From positions 65,275 through 129,274 of the forward strand of contig JBBHKE010000675.1 of assembly GCA_037447655.1 (NCBI GenBank): DNA of 64,000 nucleotides, given 5' to 3'. Made by a program: the position numbers and the translations under genes. Below the pieces are notes generated by a model. The model searched no databases. It saw only the letters and a list, made by a program, of their open reading frames with translations, and was not told the origin of the DNA. The DNA comes from Zygnema cylindricum (lineage: Eukaryota > Streptophyta > Zygnematophyceae > Zygnematales > Zygnemataceae). This document shows positions 11,801-22,876 of the stretch, in pieces. Numbering within the stretch: the stretch's first letter is position 1; each line of letters starts with the position of its first letter.

Positions 11801-14800
11801 ACTCTGATAGCGATGGGCGGTGTAACACACTAATTAGTGTGAAAGATGTAACAATTAAAAGGTAGTAGAGTTGTTGTCAAGCTTGTGGGCTTGTAGGGAT
11901 TGTTTTGGAGGGGGAGAGGGAAGGGGAGGGGAGGAGGGCGGGGGAGGGAGAGGAGGAGAAGGAGGAGGAGGAGGAGGAGAGGAGGAAGGAGAAGGCAGGG
12001 AGGGAGAGGGCAGAGGAGGGAGGGGCAGGAGGAAGAGGAGGGCAGGAGGAAGGAGGAGGAGAGGAGAGGAGCGAGGAGGGAGGAGGAGAGGAGGGCGAGG
12101 AGGGGGAAGAGGGAAAGTAGGGAAAGGAGAGAGGGTGTGGTGAAATCTCATAACTTACTTTGGAGTCTTTATCATAAAATTGGAATTAAAGGGCTTTATT
12201 TGTCCAATTGGTGGAAAAACTAATAGGTACGATTTCGTCTCGTTATGTTCAAACCGTTCGTGGGTGAAATTCTATCCGGAAAACTTGTCAGCTGTGACGT
12301 GACAGGATTGTACGGTAACTTCCATTTCTTTCTCTCTCTCTCTCCTCCTCTCCCTCTTCCTCTATCCTTTTTGTTTCTGTTTTCCTCTCCCTCTCTGCCC
12401 TTCATTTTTCGGCTCTTTCTATTATTTCTTCCCCTCTTAGGAAAACTCGTCAACTGTGACGTGACTGGGCTGTACGGTAACTTTCTTTCTTTTCTCTCTG
12501 TTTCTCCCTCTCCTTCTCCCTCTTTCCTTTCCTGCTCCCCTCTCCCCCTCGCTCTCCCTTCCCTTCCCTTTCCTTTCTTTCTCTTCTGCTTCCCTCTCCC
12601 CCTCCCTCTCCCTCTCCCTCTCCTTTCTCCTTTCTCTTCTGCTTCCCTCTCCCCCTCTCCCTGCCCTCTCCTTTCTCCGTTTTCTTCTGCTTCCCTCTCC
12701 CTTTCCCTCTCTTCATTTTAATGGCTCATTCTTTTTTTTTCCCTCACTCTCTCCCTCTCTTTGTATCCGACCAAATCCATGTCATATTTGCAACAAAACG
12801 ACATCCTGGTCCACATGTTTTTTATGTTTAGTTCTTCTGTTTTTTTTGTTTTTTTTTTTGTTTCCTTTTTGTTTTTTAGTTATAAAACCTTTAAAGTTGT
12901 CGATTTGAATCGAAGCGTTATCTTATGATATTTGATATGGGCGACAAAAAAAACCTACGATACACAAGAATATTGTAAAATAAATATCGTAAAATATTGA
13001 ATATCGGGGTACACAATAGTATCGTAAAAGGATATGAAGTATTGCAGTGGACAAAAATATTGTGAAAAGATATTATCATGGTAGACAATAATATCGTAAA
13101 AAAATATTAATTATTGCGGTACAGAATACATCGTAAATAATCATTGAATATCATGATACACTATGGCATTGTATTCTATATTTGTTGATATTGTGATTCA
13201 CGATTTTTCTGCAAAATTATTCATGAATGCCTCGCTGATTTATAGTCATTACACAAAATTGTGAGTAAAAAAGTCGAATTAGTGCCACATGTCAAGCTAA
13301 TATTGATCTAAAGATATGAAATTGGGGGTTTTTTTTTGGACTTCGAGGTATGTTTAAATATGATTTGTATCTTTATGTAAAACCTTCATTCAGAGTGTTT
13401 TTGCCATCCACACTATCTGGTGTACATGCCAAAAACTACCGAAAATCCACCTTCTCTCCTCATTTCCTTTGATCCACACTCCGTGTTTCGTTAACATTTG
13501 GTTATTGTTATAGTTGTTGTTATTGTTGTTATTTGAAATTATTGTTATTATTGTTTTTATCGTTGTTATTGTTTTTATTGTTGTTATTATTGTTATTGGT
13601 GTTTTTGTTGTTTTTGTTGTTAATGTTGTTATTGCTGCTCTTGTTGCTATTGTTGCTCCTGTTGTTATTGTATTGTTGATTGTCATTATTGTTGATTGTC
13701 ATTATTGCTGTTATTTGTTATTGTTGTTGCTTTTTGTTGTTATTGTTTTTATCGTTGTTATTGTTTTTGTTATTGTTGTTATTGTGATCGCTGTTGTTGT
13801 TGTTGTTGTTATTGTTTCTAAGGTTGTTTCTTCATTTTTCTTTTGGGTTTTATTCCCTTTTTTTCCATTCTGCAGTAAGTTTGGGGTTTTTCAGCGATAT
13901 CCACATTCCGGAACATTTGCTTCAGGCGCCCTCAGAATTGTGAGTTTGTCCTTTTGGAAAAAACAAAAAGCATGAAACAAAATTAAAAACTGTCAGGTTT
14001 CTATGGGATTTTGACTTTTAATATTGTTGATATTATTCTGTTGGGACGAGTGGTTTACCGTGAGCGACATCGGTCACAATTTTATGTGACATTTCATATT
14101 GCCGATGTGACATTTGTCACAATTGATGGACCCTTTATGATTTTGCTTTGACATTTGTTGCGATTTGGTGTGACATTGGTCACGTTTTCATGTGATATTT
14201 CATTTGATGTGACGATTGACAATTTTAATGGGATCTTTGTAACAATTTTGGTGTGACATATGTCACGATCTGGTGATGGCAGTGACCAGGAGGAGAAGCT
14301 GTGGGTGTGGAAGTTTAGCGGAAATGATATGTTCATGGACCTGGAGGAGGAGGTGGGAAGACTCTCTCTCTCTCTCTTTGCCCCTCCCTCTCCTCCCCTC
14401 GCACTTTCTCTCCCAACTCCTCGTCTAACGCCTTCCCCTTCTTTTTCCCTATCCCCCTTCCTGCGCCTCCTCTCTCTCTCCTTTGCTCTCTTGTGCTCTC
14501 TTGCTGCCTCTCATGTCTGTCTATTTCTGTTGCTATCTCTTGCCCTCTCCCTGACTATCCATGTCTTTCTGTCATTAATTTTTCATCTCTCTCCCTCCCT
14601 CCCTCCCTCTAATGCATTCAGAAGCTTAACTTCCATTCTAGTCCATCTCACACAAATGGAAATTTTCTGAAACTGCGTTTCGTCTTTTTCCAGATCCGGT
14701 TCCGAGTATCTTCCGTGAAGTTTCCTCCAGTGCCGGTGCAGCAGGAGAAAGGAGCAAAGCCGTTTGCACCGTTGCAAATAACGGTCTCTCTCCCTCTCCC

Positions 14801-15818
14801 TCTCCTTTTCCCTCTCCCTCTCCCTTTCCCTCTCCCTCTCCCTCTCCCTTTCCCTCTCCCTTTCCCACTCCCTCTCCCTCTCACCTACATTCAAGAAGTA
14901 CATAAATACGAATATTTATAAAAACTTTACAAAAATAAAAATCTATTCCATGTTTCAAATTTGTGAAAACTTTTGGAAACGCTATATGCGGTTACTGCAT
15001 ACTATGCACTTTTTTATAATCTAAACACTTGTATAGTTTGTGGTCTCCACATATGGCGTTTCCAATAAATTTGATCATGTTTGAACGTCATATTCCTAAT
15101 GGTTTTACTCTATATTCTTTTAATTTCTTGTTCATATTGAGGGTTAGAGTAGGACATCTCGGAACTACGTTTAAAGATCTTTTTTGTATCAATTTTGCAA
15201 TCCATACGGGCTCCACGTTTCCGTATCGTTTGTATTTGTGATATGTTTTTTTTTGTCGTTTTTTGGTTTTGTATCAACAATCCTATGCATTCTATGGACG
15301 GTCAAGGACTATGTTTTTCATAACTTAGTTGTTTTGGATCGCAAATGGATGAAACCATAAAAAATGTAGTGAGTATTTGTTTTATGTTTGGAAATCCTCG
15401 AATATCGTTGACTATGGTGTTAACGGTCCGATGTTTTCTATTGAAAAGTCAAGAGCTATCTTATTCGTAATCCTCCATCCGTTAACTTCTCATGAAGTTT
15501 TCATAAAGTTTTTCGTAAAGTTTTCATTAAGATACCATGTCCACATTAACAGTTTTCTGAATTATTATTGGGCTTCGTCCATGTTGCCGGTACACTTGTA
15601 CCTTTTGCCATCGAGGTTCTAAAAAAGTGACCGAATTTCACGCTTTCAATGTGAACCGGAAAATCAAATTTGAATCGGATTTATTAACTTTGTCCGTATT
15701 TGGGTTTTAGAGTTTTAGGGTTTTAGGGTTTTAGGGCTGCCTCTAACCCTTACCTTTGTTTTTCTCTCAGGGGGACATCAATGCCGATGGACTTGGTCTC
15801 GTATCGTGGTGGTCTTGA
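8880..15818 (+). CDS. NRPC7: DNA-directed RNA polymerase III subunit RPC8/RPC25 (Rpb7-like)
   Basis: Seven exons join in frame: 8880-8990, 11237-11332, 12227-12314, 13876-13939, 14283-14352, 14694-14783 and 15771-15818, with GT-AG boundaries and phases 0,0,1,2,0,0. The product is 188 residues, close to the roughly 200 usual for the family. It starts MFSLISLENEVRVPP. Exon 2 gives GLCVALYDVQGVEGGFVFP, exon 3 FRLVMFKPFVGEI, exon 4 SLGFFSDIHIPEHLL, exon 5 EEKLWVWKF, exon 6 IRFRVSSVKFPPVP and AKPFAPLQIT. The last exon is GDINADGLGLVSWWS and stop, the typical RPC8 C-terminus. Rpb7 N-terminal and S1/OB domains are both covered. In Pol III this subunit pairs with the RPC9-type partner in the stalk used for initiation. 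It is clearly RPC8 rather than the Pol II paralogue NRPB7. The exon 6 donor (GTCTCT) is weak. Introns are packed with CT/GA tracts. Confidence 0.9.
8998..10556. repeat. 1.55-kb CTCTCC polypyrimidine tract in RPC8 intron 1
   Basis: Almost uninterrupted CT-rich plus strand, made of irregular CTCTCTCCTCTC units with higher-order copies (for example the blocks containing CTCTCGGTCTCCTTTCTCC near 9695, 10035 and 10130). Long Ser/Leu/Pro frames and Glu/Arg frames on the opposite strand are artefacts of composition. It starts about 8 nt after the exon 1 donor. Confidence 0.95.
10617..11220. repeat. GA-rich polypurine tract in RPC8 intron 1
   Basis: GGGAGAGAGAGG-type sequence for about 600 bp, ending just before the exon 2 acceptor (CATCTCCCAG at 11227-11236). 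It is the compositional complement of the CT tract earlier in the same intron. Confidence 0.9.
11358..11450. repeat. short TTTGGGTATAAT minisatellite in RPC8 intron 2
   Basis: Degenerate 11-13-bp units such as ATTTGGGTATA, ATTTGGGTACA and ATTTGGGTATT run just inside the 5' part of intron 2. Confidence 0.7.
11893..12138. repeat. GGA/GAG-rich polypurine tract in RPC8 intron 2
   Basis: Purine-only plus strand with GGAGGAGG units. Open frames here (Gly/Arg/Glu or Pro/Leu/Ser) are compositional shadows. Confidence 0.9.
12325..12760. repeat. CT-rich tracts flanking the duplicated RPC8 exon segment
   Basis: Two pyrimidine tracts (about 12325-12430 and 12478-12760) follow the exon 3 donor and the donor of its duplicate. 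The second contains CCCTCTCCCCCTCC and CTTCTGCTTCCC units repeated three times. Confidence 0.85.
12441..12476 (+). other. candidate 36-nt cassette exon: duplicated 3' part of RPC8 exon 3
   Basis: This segment repeats the last 36 nt of exon 3 (12279-12314) with a few substitutions. It has its own acceptor (CCCCTCTTAG before 12441) and the same donor context (TACG then GTAACT). Its phase on both sides equals that of the exon 3/exon 4 junction, so inclusion would add 12 residues, GKLVNCDVTGLY in context, after GKLVSCDVTGLY with no frameshift. Other RPC8 proteins have one copy, so use may be alternative or absent. Confidence 0.6.
12985..13195. repeat. degenerate ~40-45-bp tandem repeat in the intron before RPC8 exon 4
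   Basis: Recurring blocks of the form GGTACACAATA, ATCGTAAAA and ATATTGAATAT, about five diverged units, AT-rich. Confidence 0.6.
13500..13822. repeat. TTGTTATTG trinucleotide-derived tract
   Basis: Irregular GTT/ATT triplets (TTGTTATTGTTG) over about 320 bp. The frames give Val/Ile or poly-Asn and are not coding. It lies about 50 bp upstream of the exon 4 acceptor at 13876. Confidence 0.85.
14062..14275. repeat. tandem TGTGACAT/GTCAC repeats in RPC8 intron 4
   Basis: About 4-5 diverged units of roughly 45-55 bp containing the palindrome-like GTGACATTTGTCAC (also GTGACATTGGTCAC and GTGACATATGTCAC), immediately before the exon 5 acceptor. Confidence 0.65.
14355..14882. repeat. CT-rich tracts in RPC8 introns 5 and 6
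   Basis: CTCTCTCTCTCTTTGCCCC from 14361 to about 14610 in intron 5, and CTCCCTCTCCCTTTCCC units from 14784 to 14882 in intron 6. Both begin within about 10 nt of the donor. Exon 6 (14694-14783) lies between them. Confidence 0.85.
15702..15736. repeat. interstitial telomere-like TTTTAGGG repeats
   Basis: Three perfect TTTTAGGG units and one diverged unit in RPC8 intron 6, close to the last acceptor. TTTTAGGG is a known green-algal telomere motif and TTTAGGG the usual land-plant one. The array is far too short to be a telomere. Confidence 0.8.
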
Positions 15819-18705
15819 GGTGTAGAAAAGAGAGTTTTTTTTTCTTTTTGCTTTTTTCTTTTTTCTTTTTTTATGGTTTTTGCTATGTTTTTTTTTGTAG
15901 AAAAGGAGTTTTAGGAAGTTGTTAAGGTTTTTCTTTTTCTTTTTCTCTTTCTCTTTCTCATTTTCTTTTTTCGGTAAAGGTTGTCGTTTTATAAAAAAAT
16001 TGATGTTTCGGTTTCGGTGTTCTCGAAGAAGAAATTTATTTGTGAAAGGTTTTTTTATAGAGTAGTATTTTAGGGTTTTTTAGGTTTTTTTAATCAAGTT
16101 TTTATTCATCAAGCTGATTTTAATTTTTGAATAAGAGAGTTCACAGAATGTTGGAAAGTTTTTTTTCCTCCTCTTTTTTTGTGTTGTCTTTGTCTTATTT
16201 ATGTTTTTTACTATTTCCAGTTGTTAAATATATTAACGATTTCAGGTTACTGTTTTTAGTTTTACCCTTTTTTTTTTTTTTCTTTCAACGCATCTGTTAA
16301 TGAATAAAAGTTTCGGGTATCTATCTATTCTATCCTCTGTCTTTCATATACTTCAAAAAAAAAGTTGTATATTTGGTACATGATAAAGGGTTTTTTTTAA
16401 ATTAGAAAAAATATGAACTGTTTATCTTTTGTTTCAGCTTTAGATTAATGTATAACAATTTTTTTTTCTGTTTTCTGTCTATGTTTTTAGACAGTCCATC
16501 TGTTTGTATATGTGAACAAAAAAGTACAGAGGTACATGTACAAAAACACTCCACCCTTTTTAATTAAATCTTTTACGATGAATCATAATGATCAACGACT
16601 TCAATAATATATGTTTTTTTATTAAAATAATAATGACAAAAGTAATTCAAAAAACACTCAAACCTTCCCAAATGATAATAAAATTTTGTCAACTTTATTA
16701 AGAAACACGAAGGTAATCCATATGAGAACATGGGAACAAAAAATGAAGACAAAAACAAGACTAAAGAACCGAACGTATGAAGGGATTCACTATAGGAGGA
16801 AAAACAGTGAAAGAATTAACACACAAACAAGGACAAAAGGAACAAGCCAAAAAGCGTACCCAAGATGAAAACTAAAAAAAAAAAAAAAAAAGACCTGTAC
16901 ATTGCCAAACAATAGGAACCTCAACTCTATAGAGGAACTCACCAAAGCAACTCATCAACAATATCCAACAACATCAATAACAATATCTCGACCACCATCG
17001 GAATAAAACCATACATAACGTCATGGTGTGCACAATCACACACCTTTTTTCCTAGCAGTGTAACACACATGTGGCCAGCCTATTATGTGGACCAATAATA
17101 TGTGATCGACGGTTCGCAAAAACAATGTCACCAATAGGACGAGGATAATAATAGCATTGAGGGAAACAACATCAATCGGCGAAGGAATGATACATGAAAC
17201 CTCGTGACGAACAAAATACCACACTCTGATACTAAACCCAACCATCCCATGGAATTAAGTGTCAAAAATGTCCATAAGGCAAAAGCGACGAAACAAAACC
17301 AGGGTTGGGAGGGGAAAAATTGGTGAGGTACGGAGACCGATGGGTGAACCACCTTCCAAAAAAGTAAACCACCTTCCAAAAAAGTAAACCACTTGTTGAT
17401 CAAAAAGATGGGGGAGTTTGTCTATGTGAGAGAAAACAAATTGACGGGCAAAAAAATGAAATTGGGTCACAAGTATTCGAGCCAAGGGGGCACCCTAACA
17501 AACAAATGTTATTAATATGTTATTAAAAGGAGTAGTCAGGGGGAGCTTGGAAGGAGGAGGAACGTGACAGTGTGACTACATAACACACCTGGGTGGATGG
17601 AGAGAATGGTTAAGTTTTACCAAAAGATTTTTGCAAATAAAGGTTCATCAAAAGGTTGTCATGAAAAATGTCGGTTGTTCACGAAGAAGGACCCAAACCA
17701 CTATTAGCTAGAAAAAAAAAAAAACACTTCGTTAATAATTAGAAATGCAAGCTATTAGTCCAAGAAGACTCAAATTCAACCAATAGTGTATTAGATTTGT
17801 AATCTGGGGCTAATGAGAACCAATAGAAGAACCCAAATGTTAAGTGTCAAATTACATGGCGTGTAAAAAACTATACATAAAAAGAGAGATTATATTAGAA
17901 TAGATGTTTTAAAAGATATACGAAAAATATCAATGTTAAGAACAGCATGATTATTGTGGATCAAGTAAAAAATTTGAGAAAATTCAAAAAATCAGTTATG
18001 TACCTGGCAACGAGGATTCATATCGAATTTCTCCATCATTAATGAGAAAATAAAAAAAAAGTGTTTATAACGGTTTTGGAAGATTTTTTCTGTGTTTTTC
18101 AAGATATACTTGATTTTCTTAGGACCATTAATTAGTAGATTGTTTATGGTAGACAAATTAGGCTAATAAAGATTTATTTTGTTTTGGTACTATAGAACAT
18201 ATTGTATATGGGCAATTTTAAGAGCATAAAATGTAAAAATACAGGCCGAAATTGAAACTTTCTTCAACATTTGTTTTTCACAAGACATCGAGTCAAATAT
18301 AATCCAAAAACATCATTTTACTTACAAAACTTTGATAGTGAGTTTATGCAAATAAACGAGGCAACCTCTCCTTATCCACCTCTAAATCTTGTACCATAAT
18401 ATAGACATAAATGACCAATGTCTACCAATGATTCTAACAAATTATTTTAACTAAATTTATATCGACTCGAACCAGTTCACAAGCGATCTATTAACAAAAT
18501 TGATTTTTCTTAGGCCCAATATTTTTTCAAGCCTAACATCTAATTCTTCACAATCCTACGTACCAATCGATGTTCCTCCTTTTCTAAAACATTTAAACTA
18601 CAAAAAAATAAAAACCTTAAATCATATAATACAAAAGAATAGACTAGCGTGAAAGACGCTAGTACATTACACTACCCAACAAAACAAAATTACAATTGCT
18701 CAACT
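15819..18705. other. AT-rich spacer between convergent RPC8 and GT92 genes
   Basis: This 2.9-kb stretch lies between the stop codons of the two genes. It has T-rich homopolymer runs (15830-16480), a short direct repeat AAACCACCTTCCAAAAAAGT at 17344-17382, and AT-rich sequence up to 18700. I see no conserved reading frame, RNA gene or transposon end. Confidence 0.6.
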
Positions 18706-21700
18706 TTAAACTAAAGCAATTTTGCTTTCTCGTTGTTTTCGCATTCGTCGAGCTACGTCTTTAATAACACGATCGAATACGTACTTAACCTCTCTTCTTT
18801 CCACTCCATATTTACTAAACTCGACAAAATCTTTCGAAGAATTTGACACATTTCCCTCGCAATGAATCTTTTCCGGAGGGAGAGTAATTCTCCTATAGTG
18901 CCCCAACCAAGCTTGGCGCGCATTAACGGTCAACCACGAGTTTTCACTCACGTTGATCAAAATTTGATTAGGAACTTCGTGTACTTTCGCTAACCCGACT
19001 TTTCGGGGATTCACAATCCATTTTCGGCGCCCGTCGGTATCTTCGCATCCCCATTCGTTGTCGGGGTACGGTTCCGTACGCCGCGTAATACATACGGGTT
19101 TTTCTTCGCGATACACCATGTGTTCGACTTTCCATTCGACGGGTTGCCGATTTTTTAAGCAATGTCGCACGTTGTAAATTAGTGTTCCGAAACTGACGGC
19201 GTGTTTGTCGTTAGCTTCGTCTAAAATTGTTTTTAGGGTTTGGGGTGGACGGACGACTAAATATTCGTCGACGTCGAAGTTGAAAACCCACCTGAATTGA
19301 CGTTGAGAAGAAAATAAATATAGTTAGGAAATATAGTTGTTAGAAATGTTCATGTATAGAGAAGTGTGCTAATTGAAAACATGGTTTTCATGTGTACTCT
19401 ACGGATTTTGATGGATGCGATTGAATGACAAAGACAAATTTGATTTGCGTGAGTCATTGTACTTTTTTAGGCTGTTTTTAGGGTTTGTTTCCATGGAGAT
19501 AGTATGACATTAGACACTTAGGATAAGTATGTGATTGTATGATTGAAATTGAGGAAATTATGTGGTACATCCGAGAGCATCACTGTTCATTTTGGAAAAT
19601 TTTACTGGCAATTTCTGAATTTCGACTTGTCATATATTTTCGTACAACATCCACCGTTAAAATATCGCACTCAACGACAAAAATCAGGTACATGGAGTAT
19701 GAAATAACCGTTCAGCAGGATGTGCGATGAGCGTCTTTAAATGGAATGCCCTATGTGACAATAGTGACTCACCTTGCAAGGTACCGAGCCCGGTGGATGC
19801 AGTCATTCAGAAGAAGTACTTGGCTAAAGTAAAACGAGTCGTAATCCGATTGGTGCGTCGCATCGACAATCGTCATGTCACCAGATGACGTGTACGGCAG
19901 GAAAATATCTTCCATGACCGGATTCATTCCACCGACATCGTACACGAGGAAGTGTACGTTTTTTTCCAGAAGCTCGTAGTGGTAATGATACCATTCGCCG
20001 ACCTGGTCCGACAAAACCGTGTCGTGTACTGGAGGGCCACAGTGGGCATATTCGTATTTGTACAACGGTACTTTTGCGTCATAAATGCTGCTGTCGTATT
20101 CTTCCTCGTGGAATACGAGCATTGGATGTATCGAAAGTTCAAGTCCGACGTATCCATCGTCTGTCCCAACATAAAAAACGGAACTGGTGAGCATAAAATC
20201 TATGGTACAACGCTTAACGATACCAAATAAAGTACGATTCCCAGTTTCCGTATACACAATTTAGTGATGTACCATCATAACGTTCTATGTAAAGTTATGC
20301 TTTAGAGAAGACCAGAATTAATGAAGTACGACTGTACACCGTATATCGCTATTAGTGTTAATGTTATTTTTGCCGCTTATAGCATCTTTCTCCGTACACA
20401 CTTGTCGGATTGTGTATCTGACGGTGGCGATTAAAAGCTAAGATTCTCATCTTCCGATTGGCGATCTCAAATAGAAAATAGAACTAGTGTGTACGGATAA
20501 AAGATGTTTTAAGTGGCGAAAAAATGTCAGCACTAATAGCGATACAGGTTGTAGTTCACCATAGCTGTGCACCGTAGCACAATACTGCGTAAAATTACGA
20601 CATGGTATGCTGATTCCGTGCGTTGTCAACCTGAAAAGTACGAACTATAAAACCCAGCGACAAATGGACGCGATTTACCGTACCTATCCTTGGCGCGGAC
20701 GCCGGTTGGAGGAACAGCAGTCCGCCCGTACTGCCACCGACATTTTCCGCGAACTCGCACTCCACGATGACTGGCTCGTACACGTGGTTGTGGTGACCGT
20801 GACTTCGAGTCGTCTTCACCGTACCCCTGACGCCGGGAGCGTCCTTTCTGCCACATGGAACAGCCACAAAAAGACCAAAATATAAAAAACGTACTCTATC
20901 CGTACAGTACAACCGCCTTTTCAAAAACAAAACAAGTACAGTTCCATTCCCACCGACAAATAAAACAATTTAGTAAATGTACCGAACCGAAAGCTCTTTC
21001 CTCGGAACAAACAGTACGACAAATAGTACATGATGACGTAAGCATACCGTCCTTTCTGCCTGTCAAAAATGTCGCTTTCGGACGCGCCAGGGATCCACAG
21101 GCATTCGGAGAAAATTTGGCTTTTTCGATACGCGTCCAAATGGGAATGCGCGGTCTGGCCAATCACAAAGAACTTGTTCGGCGAAAAACGGTACGCACTG
21201 TCACATGGAAACAGGACAACAAATCCGTTAAATCATTTGCGCTGACGAATTTGAAAATTTGAAATCAAACTTCGAACGTTGATACGATTGGCGCTGACTG
21301 GTGTACTTGTTTCCGTACAGATGAGTGTTAGGGACTTAGGGGGGATGTTTTCGTACGGAAAGAAAGTCGACGTTTAGAGAAGTGAACAAATGACACGTGC
21401 GAGAAAAGAGGAAAAAGACAAAAGTTGAGGCATTGCATGGATGTGTCGAGCGAAGCGGCGGGAAAGGACAAAAAAATGACGTCATAGGTACACGATGATT
21501 TGTTTATTTGTAAATGGAGGGGAAAAATGGAAATAAAAGAGGGAAAATTAGAAATAAAAAGGGGAAAAATGGAAAAAAAAGCAACGAAAATCCAGGAAAA
21601 AAAAAAAACATAAGTCTCTCACACAAAATCTTAAAACTATTAAAACATCAAATTCCCAAAAAACAGAAGAGGAAAAAATATTTACAAAATAAGGTTTTAA

Positions 21701-22740
21701 ATTAATACTCCTTTATTTTCAGGAATTCAGTATTTCTAGCTTTGTTACACACTCGCACATTTCCTCTCTCCTTCTCCCCCTCTACTTCCTTCTGTATCTC
21801 TCTCCTCCTCTCCCTTCCACTTTTTATCTCCCTTGAGACCTATTTTTCACAATCTATCGCTCCTCCCTTTCCTCTCTCTCGCTCTCTCTCTCTCTTTCTC
21901 TCTCTTTGCCTCGCTATCTCCCTTTTTAATCTTTCTTCCCATCTCTATCCCTCGTATCCAATCTCTCTCTCCCCCCCTCTCGCTTTGTCTCTTCACTACC
22001 GCTCTATCTCTCTCCCCCTCCTCACTGTCACACTCTTCCTGACTTCTCACTTTAACTCCCTCCTCCTTTCTTTTATCCCTCTTTCCCTCCCTATCCCACT
22101 CTATCTCTCTCTATTCCTCTCCGTCCCTCTTTCCCTCTCTATCTCTCCCTCTCATTTCCTCAGTTGACTCACTCTTTCACTAACTCTCTTCCTCCCTCTT
22201 CCCCTCCGTATTTCTCCCTTTCCATCTTCATCTCTCTCCCTCTCTCTTTCCCATCAATCTCTTCCTCCCTTTCCATATCTCTCTCCCTTCCACTCCTCTC
22301 TCTTTCGCTCTCACTCTCTGTCTCTCAATTGTCTTCTCTACCATTCTCTTCCTCTCTTTCTCACTCTCCTTTTCCTATCACTCCCCTCCTAAATTCTTCT
22401 CTCCCTCTCCTCCTCCCTCCCCTCTCTTTCTCCCTACAGTTCTCTCTTCCCCCTCCTTCCCCTCCTCCCCCTACCCTTTCTCCCACCTCTGTTTACCAAA
22501 CACGCCCTTCCCCTCTTCCTCTCCCACTCCATCTCCCTCTTCCCCTCCCCCTCTCCCCCTTCCCCTCCCCCCTCCCCCTCCCCCCCCTCCCTCCCCCCCC
22601 CACCTGTATCTGACGAAGAGGTGCGGGGCGGGGCCGTACGCCTGGAAGCCCTGCCTGTGGAGGCCCTCCTTCGCACGTGCGAAGGCGTGCACCTGCTTCT
22701 CCCACACCTGGCCGGGCCGCGAGCCGCCGACCACGGCCAG
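18706..22740 (-). CDS. GT92 (DUF23) glycosyltransferase, galactan-synthase-like; 5' end missing
   Basis: Five exons join in phase on the minus strand: about 22740-22604, 21197-21048, 20847-20684, 20160-19773 and 19291-18706 (stop TAA), giving about 474 residues. Exons align in order with plant GALS proteins: YGPAPHLFVRYSAYRFSP and KFFVIGQ; VYEPVIVECEFAENVGG then TGGLLFL; YKYEYAHCGPPVH; VGEWYHYHYELLEKNVHFLV; SQVLLLNDCIHRARYLAR; then the nucleotide-sugar/metal motif WVFNFDVDEYL. The C-terminal part has GRRKWIVNPRKVGLAKVHEV and LGHYRRI. GALS enzymes add beta-1,4-galactose to pectic galactan in the Golgi; the substrate here is inferred. The N-terminal membrane anchor expected for a type II Golgi protein was not found, so one or more 5' exons lie further upstream, and the 22740 boundary is tentative because its acceptor sits below a C-rich tract. 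Confidence 0.82.
21750..22600. repeat. CT-rich tract within the first recognised GT92 intron
   Basis: Irregular CTCTCTCCCTCC sequence on the plus strand, ending in nearly pure C/T at 22505-22600 right against the exon donor at 22604. On the gene strand the intron therefore starts GTGGGGGGGGGAGGG, a G-rich start with quadruplex potential. Confidence 0.85.
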
Positions 22741-22751
22741 CTCCGTCCACC

Positions 22752-22876
22752 AGAAGTGGCGGGAGGGGGGGGAGGGGGGGGAGGGGAGGGGGGGGAGGGG
22801 GGGGGCGGGAGGGAGGGAGGAGAAGGAGGAGGAGGAGGAGAGGGAGGGGGGGGAGAGGGGGGGAAGGGGGTGAGGC
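22752..22876. repeat. GGGGGAGG polypurine tract
   Basis: G-rich plus strand (GGGGGGGAGGGG units), C-rich on the GT92 coding strand just upstream of the tentative acceptor at 22741-22742. It could act as its polypyrimidine tract, or form quadruplexes. Confidence 0.8.

Noticed and set aside
11855-12223. Gly/Arg- and Pro-rich frames
   Set aside because: Products of a GGA/GAG polypurine tract within RPC8 intron 2.
13390-13975. Poly-Asn (minus) and Val/Ile-rich (plus) frames
   Set aside because: Translation of a GTT/ATT triplet tract. The only coding part is 13876-13939, in a different frame.
15702-15736. Chromosome end
   Set aside because: Only about four repeat units, inside an intron with coding exons on both sides.
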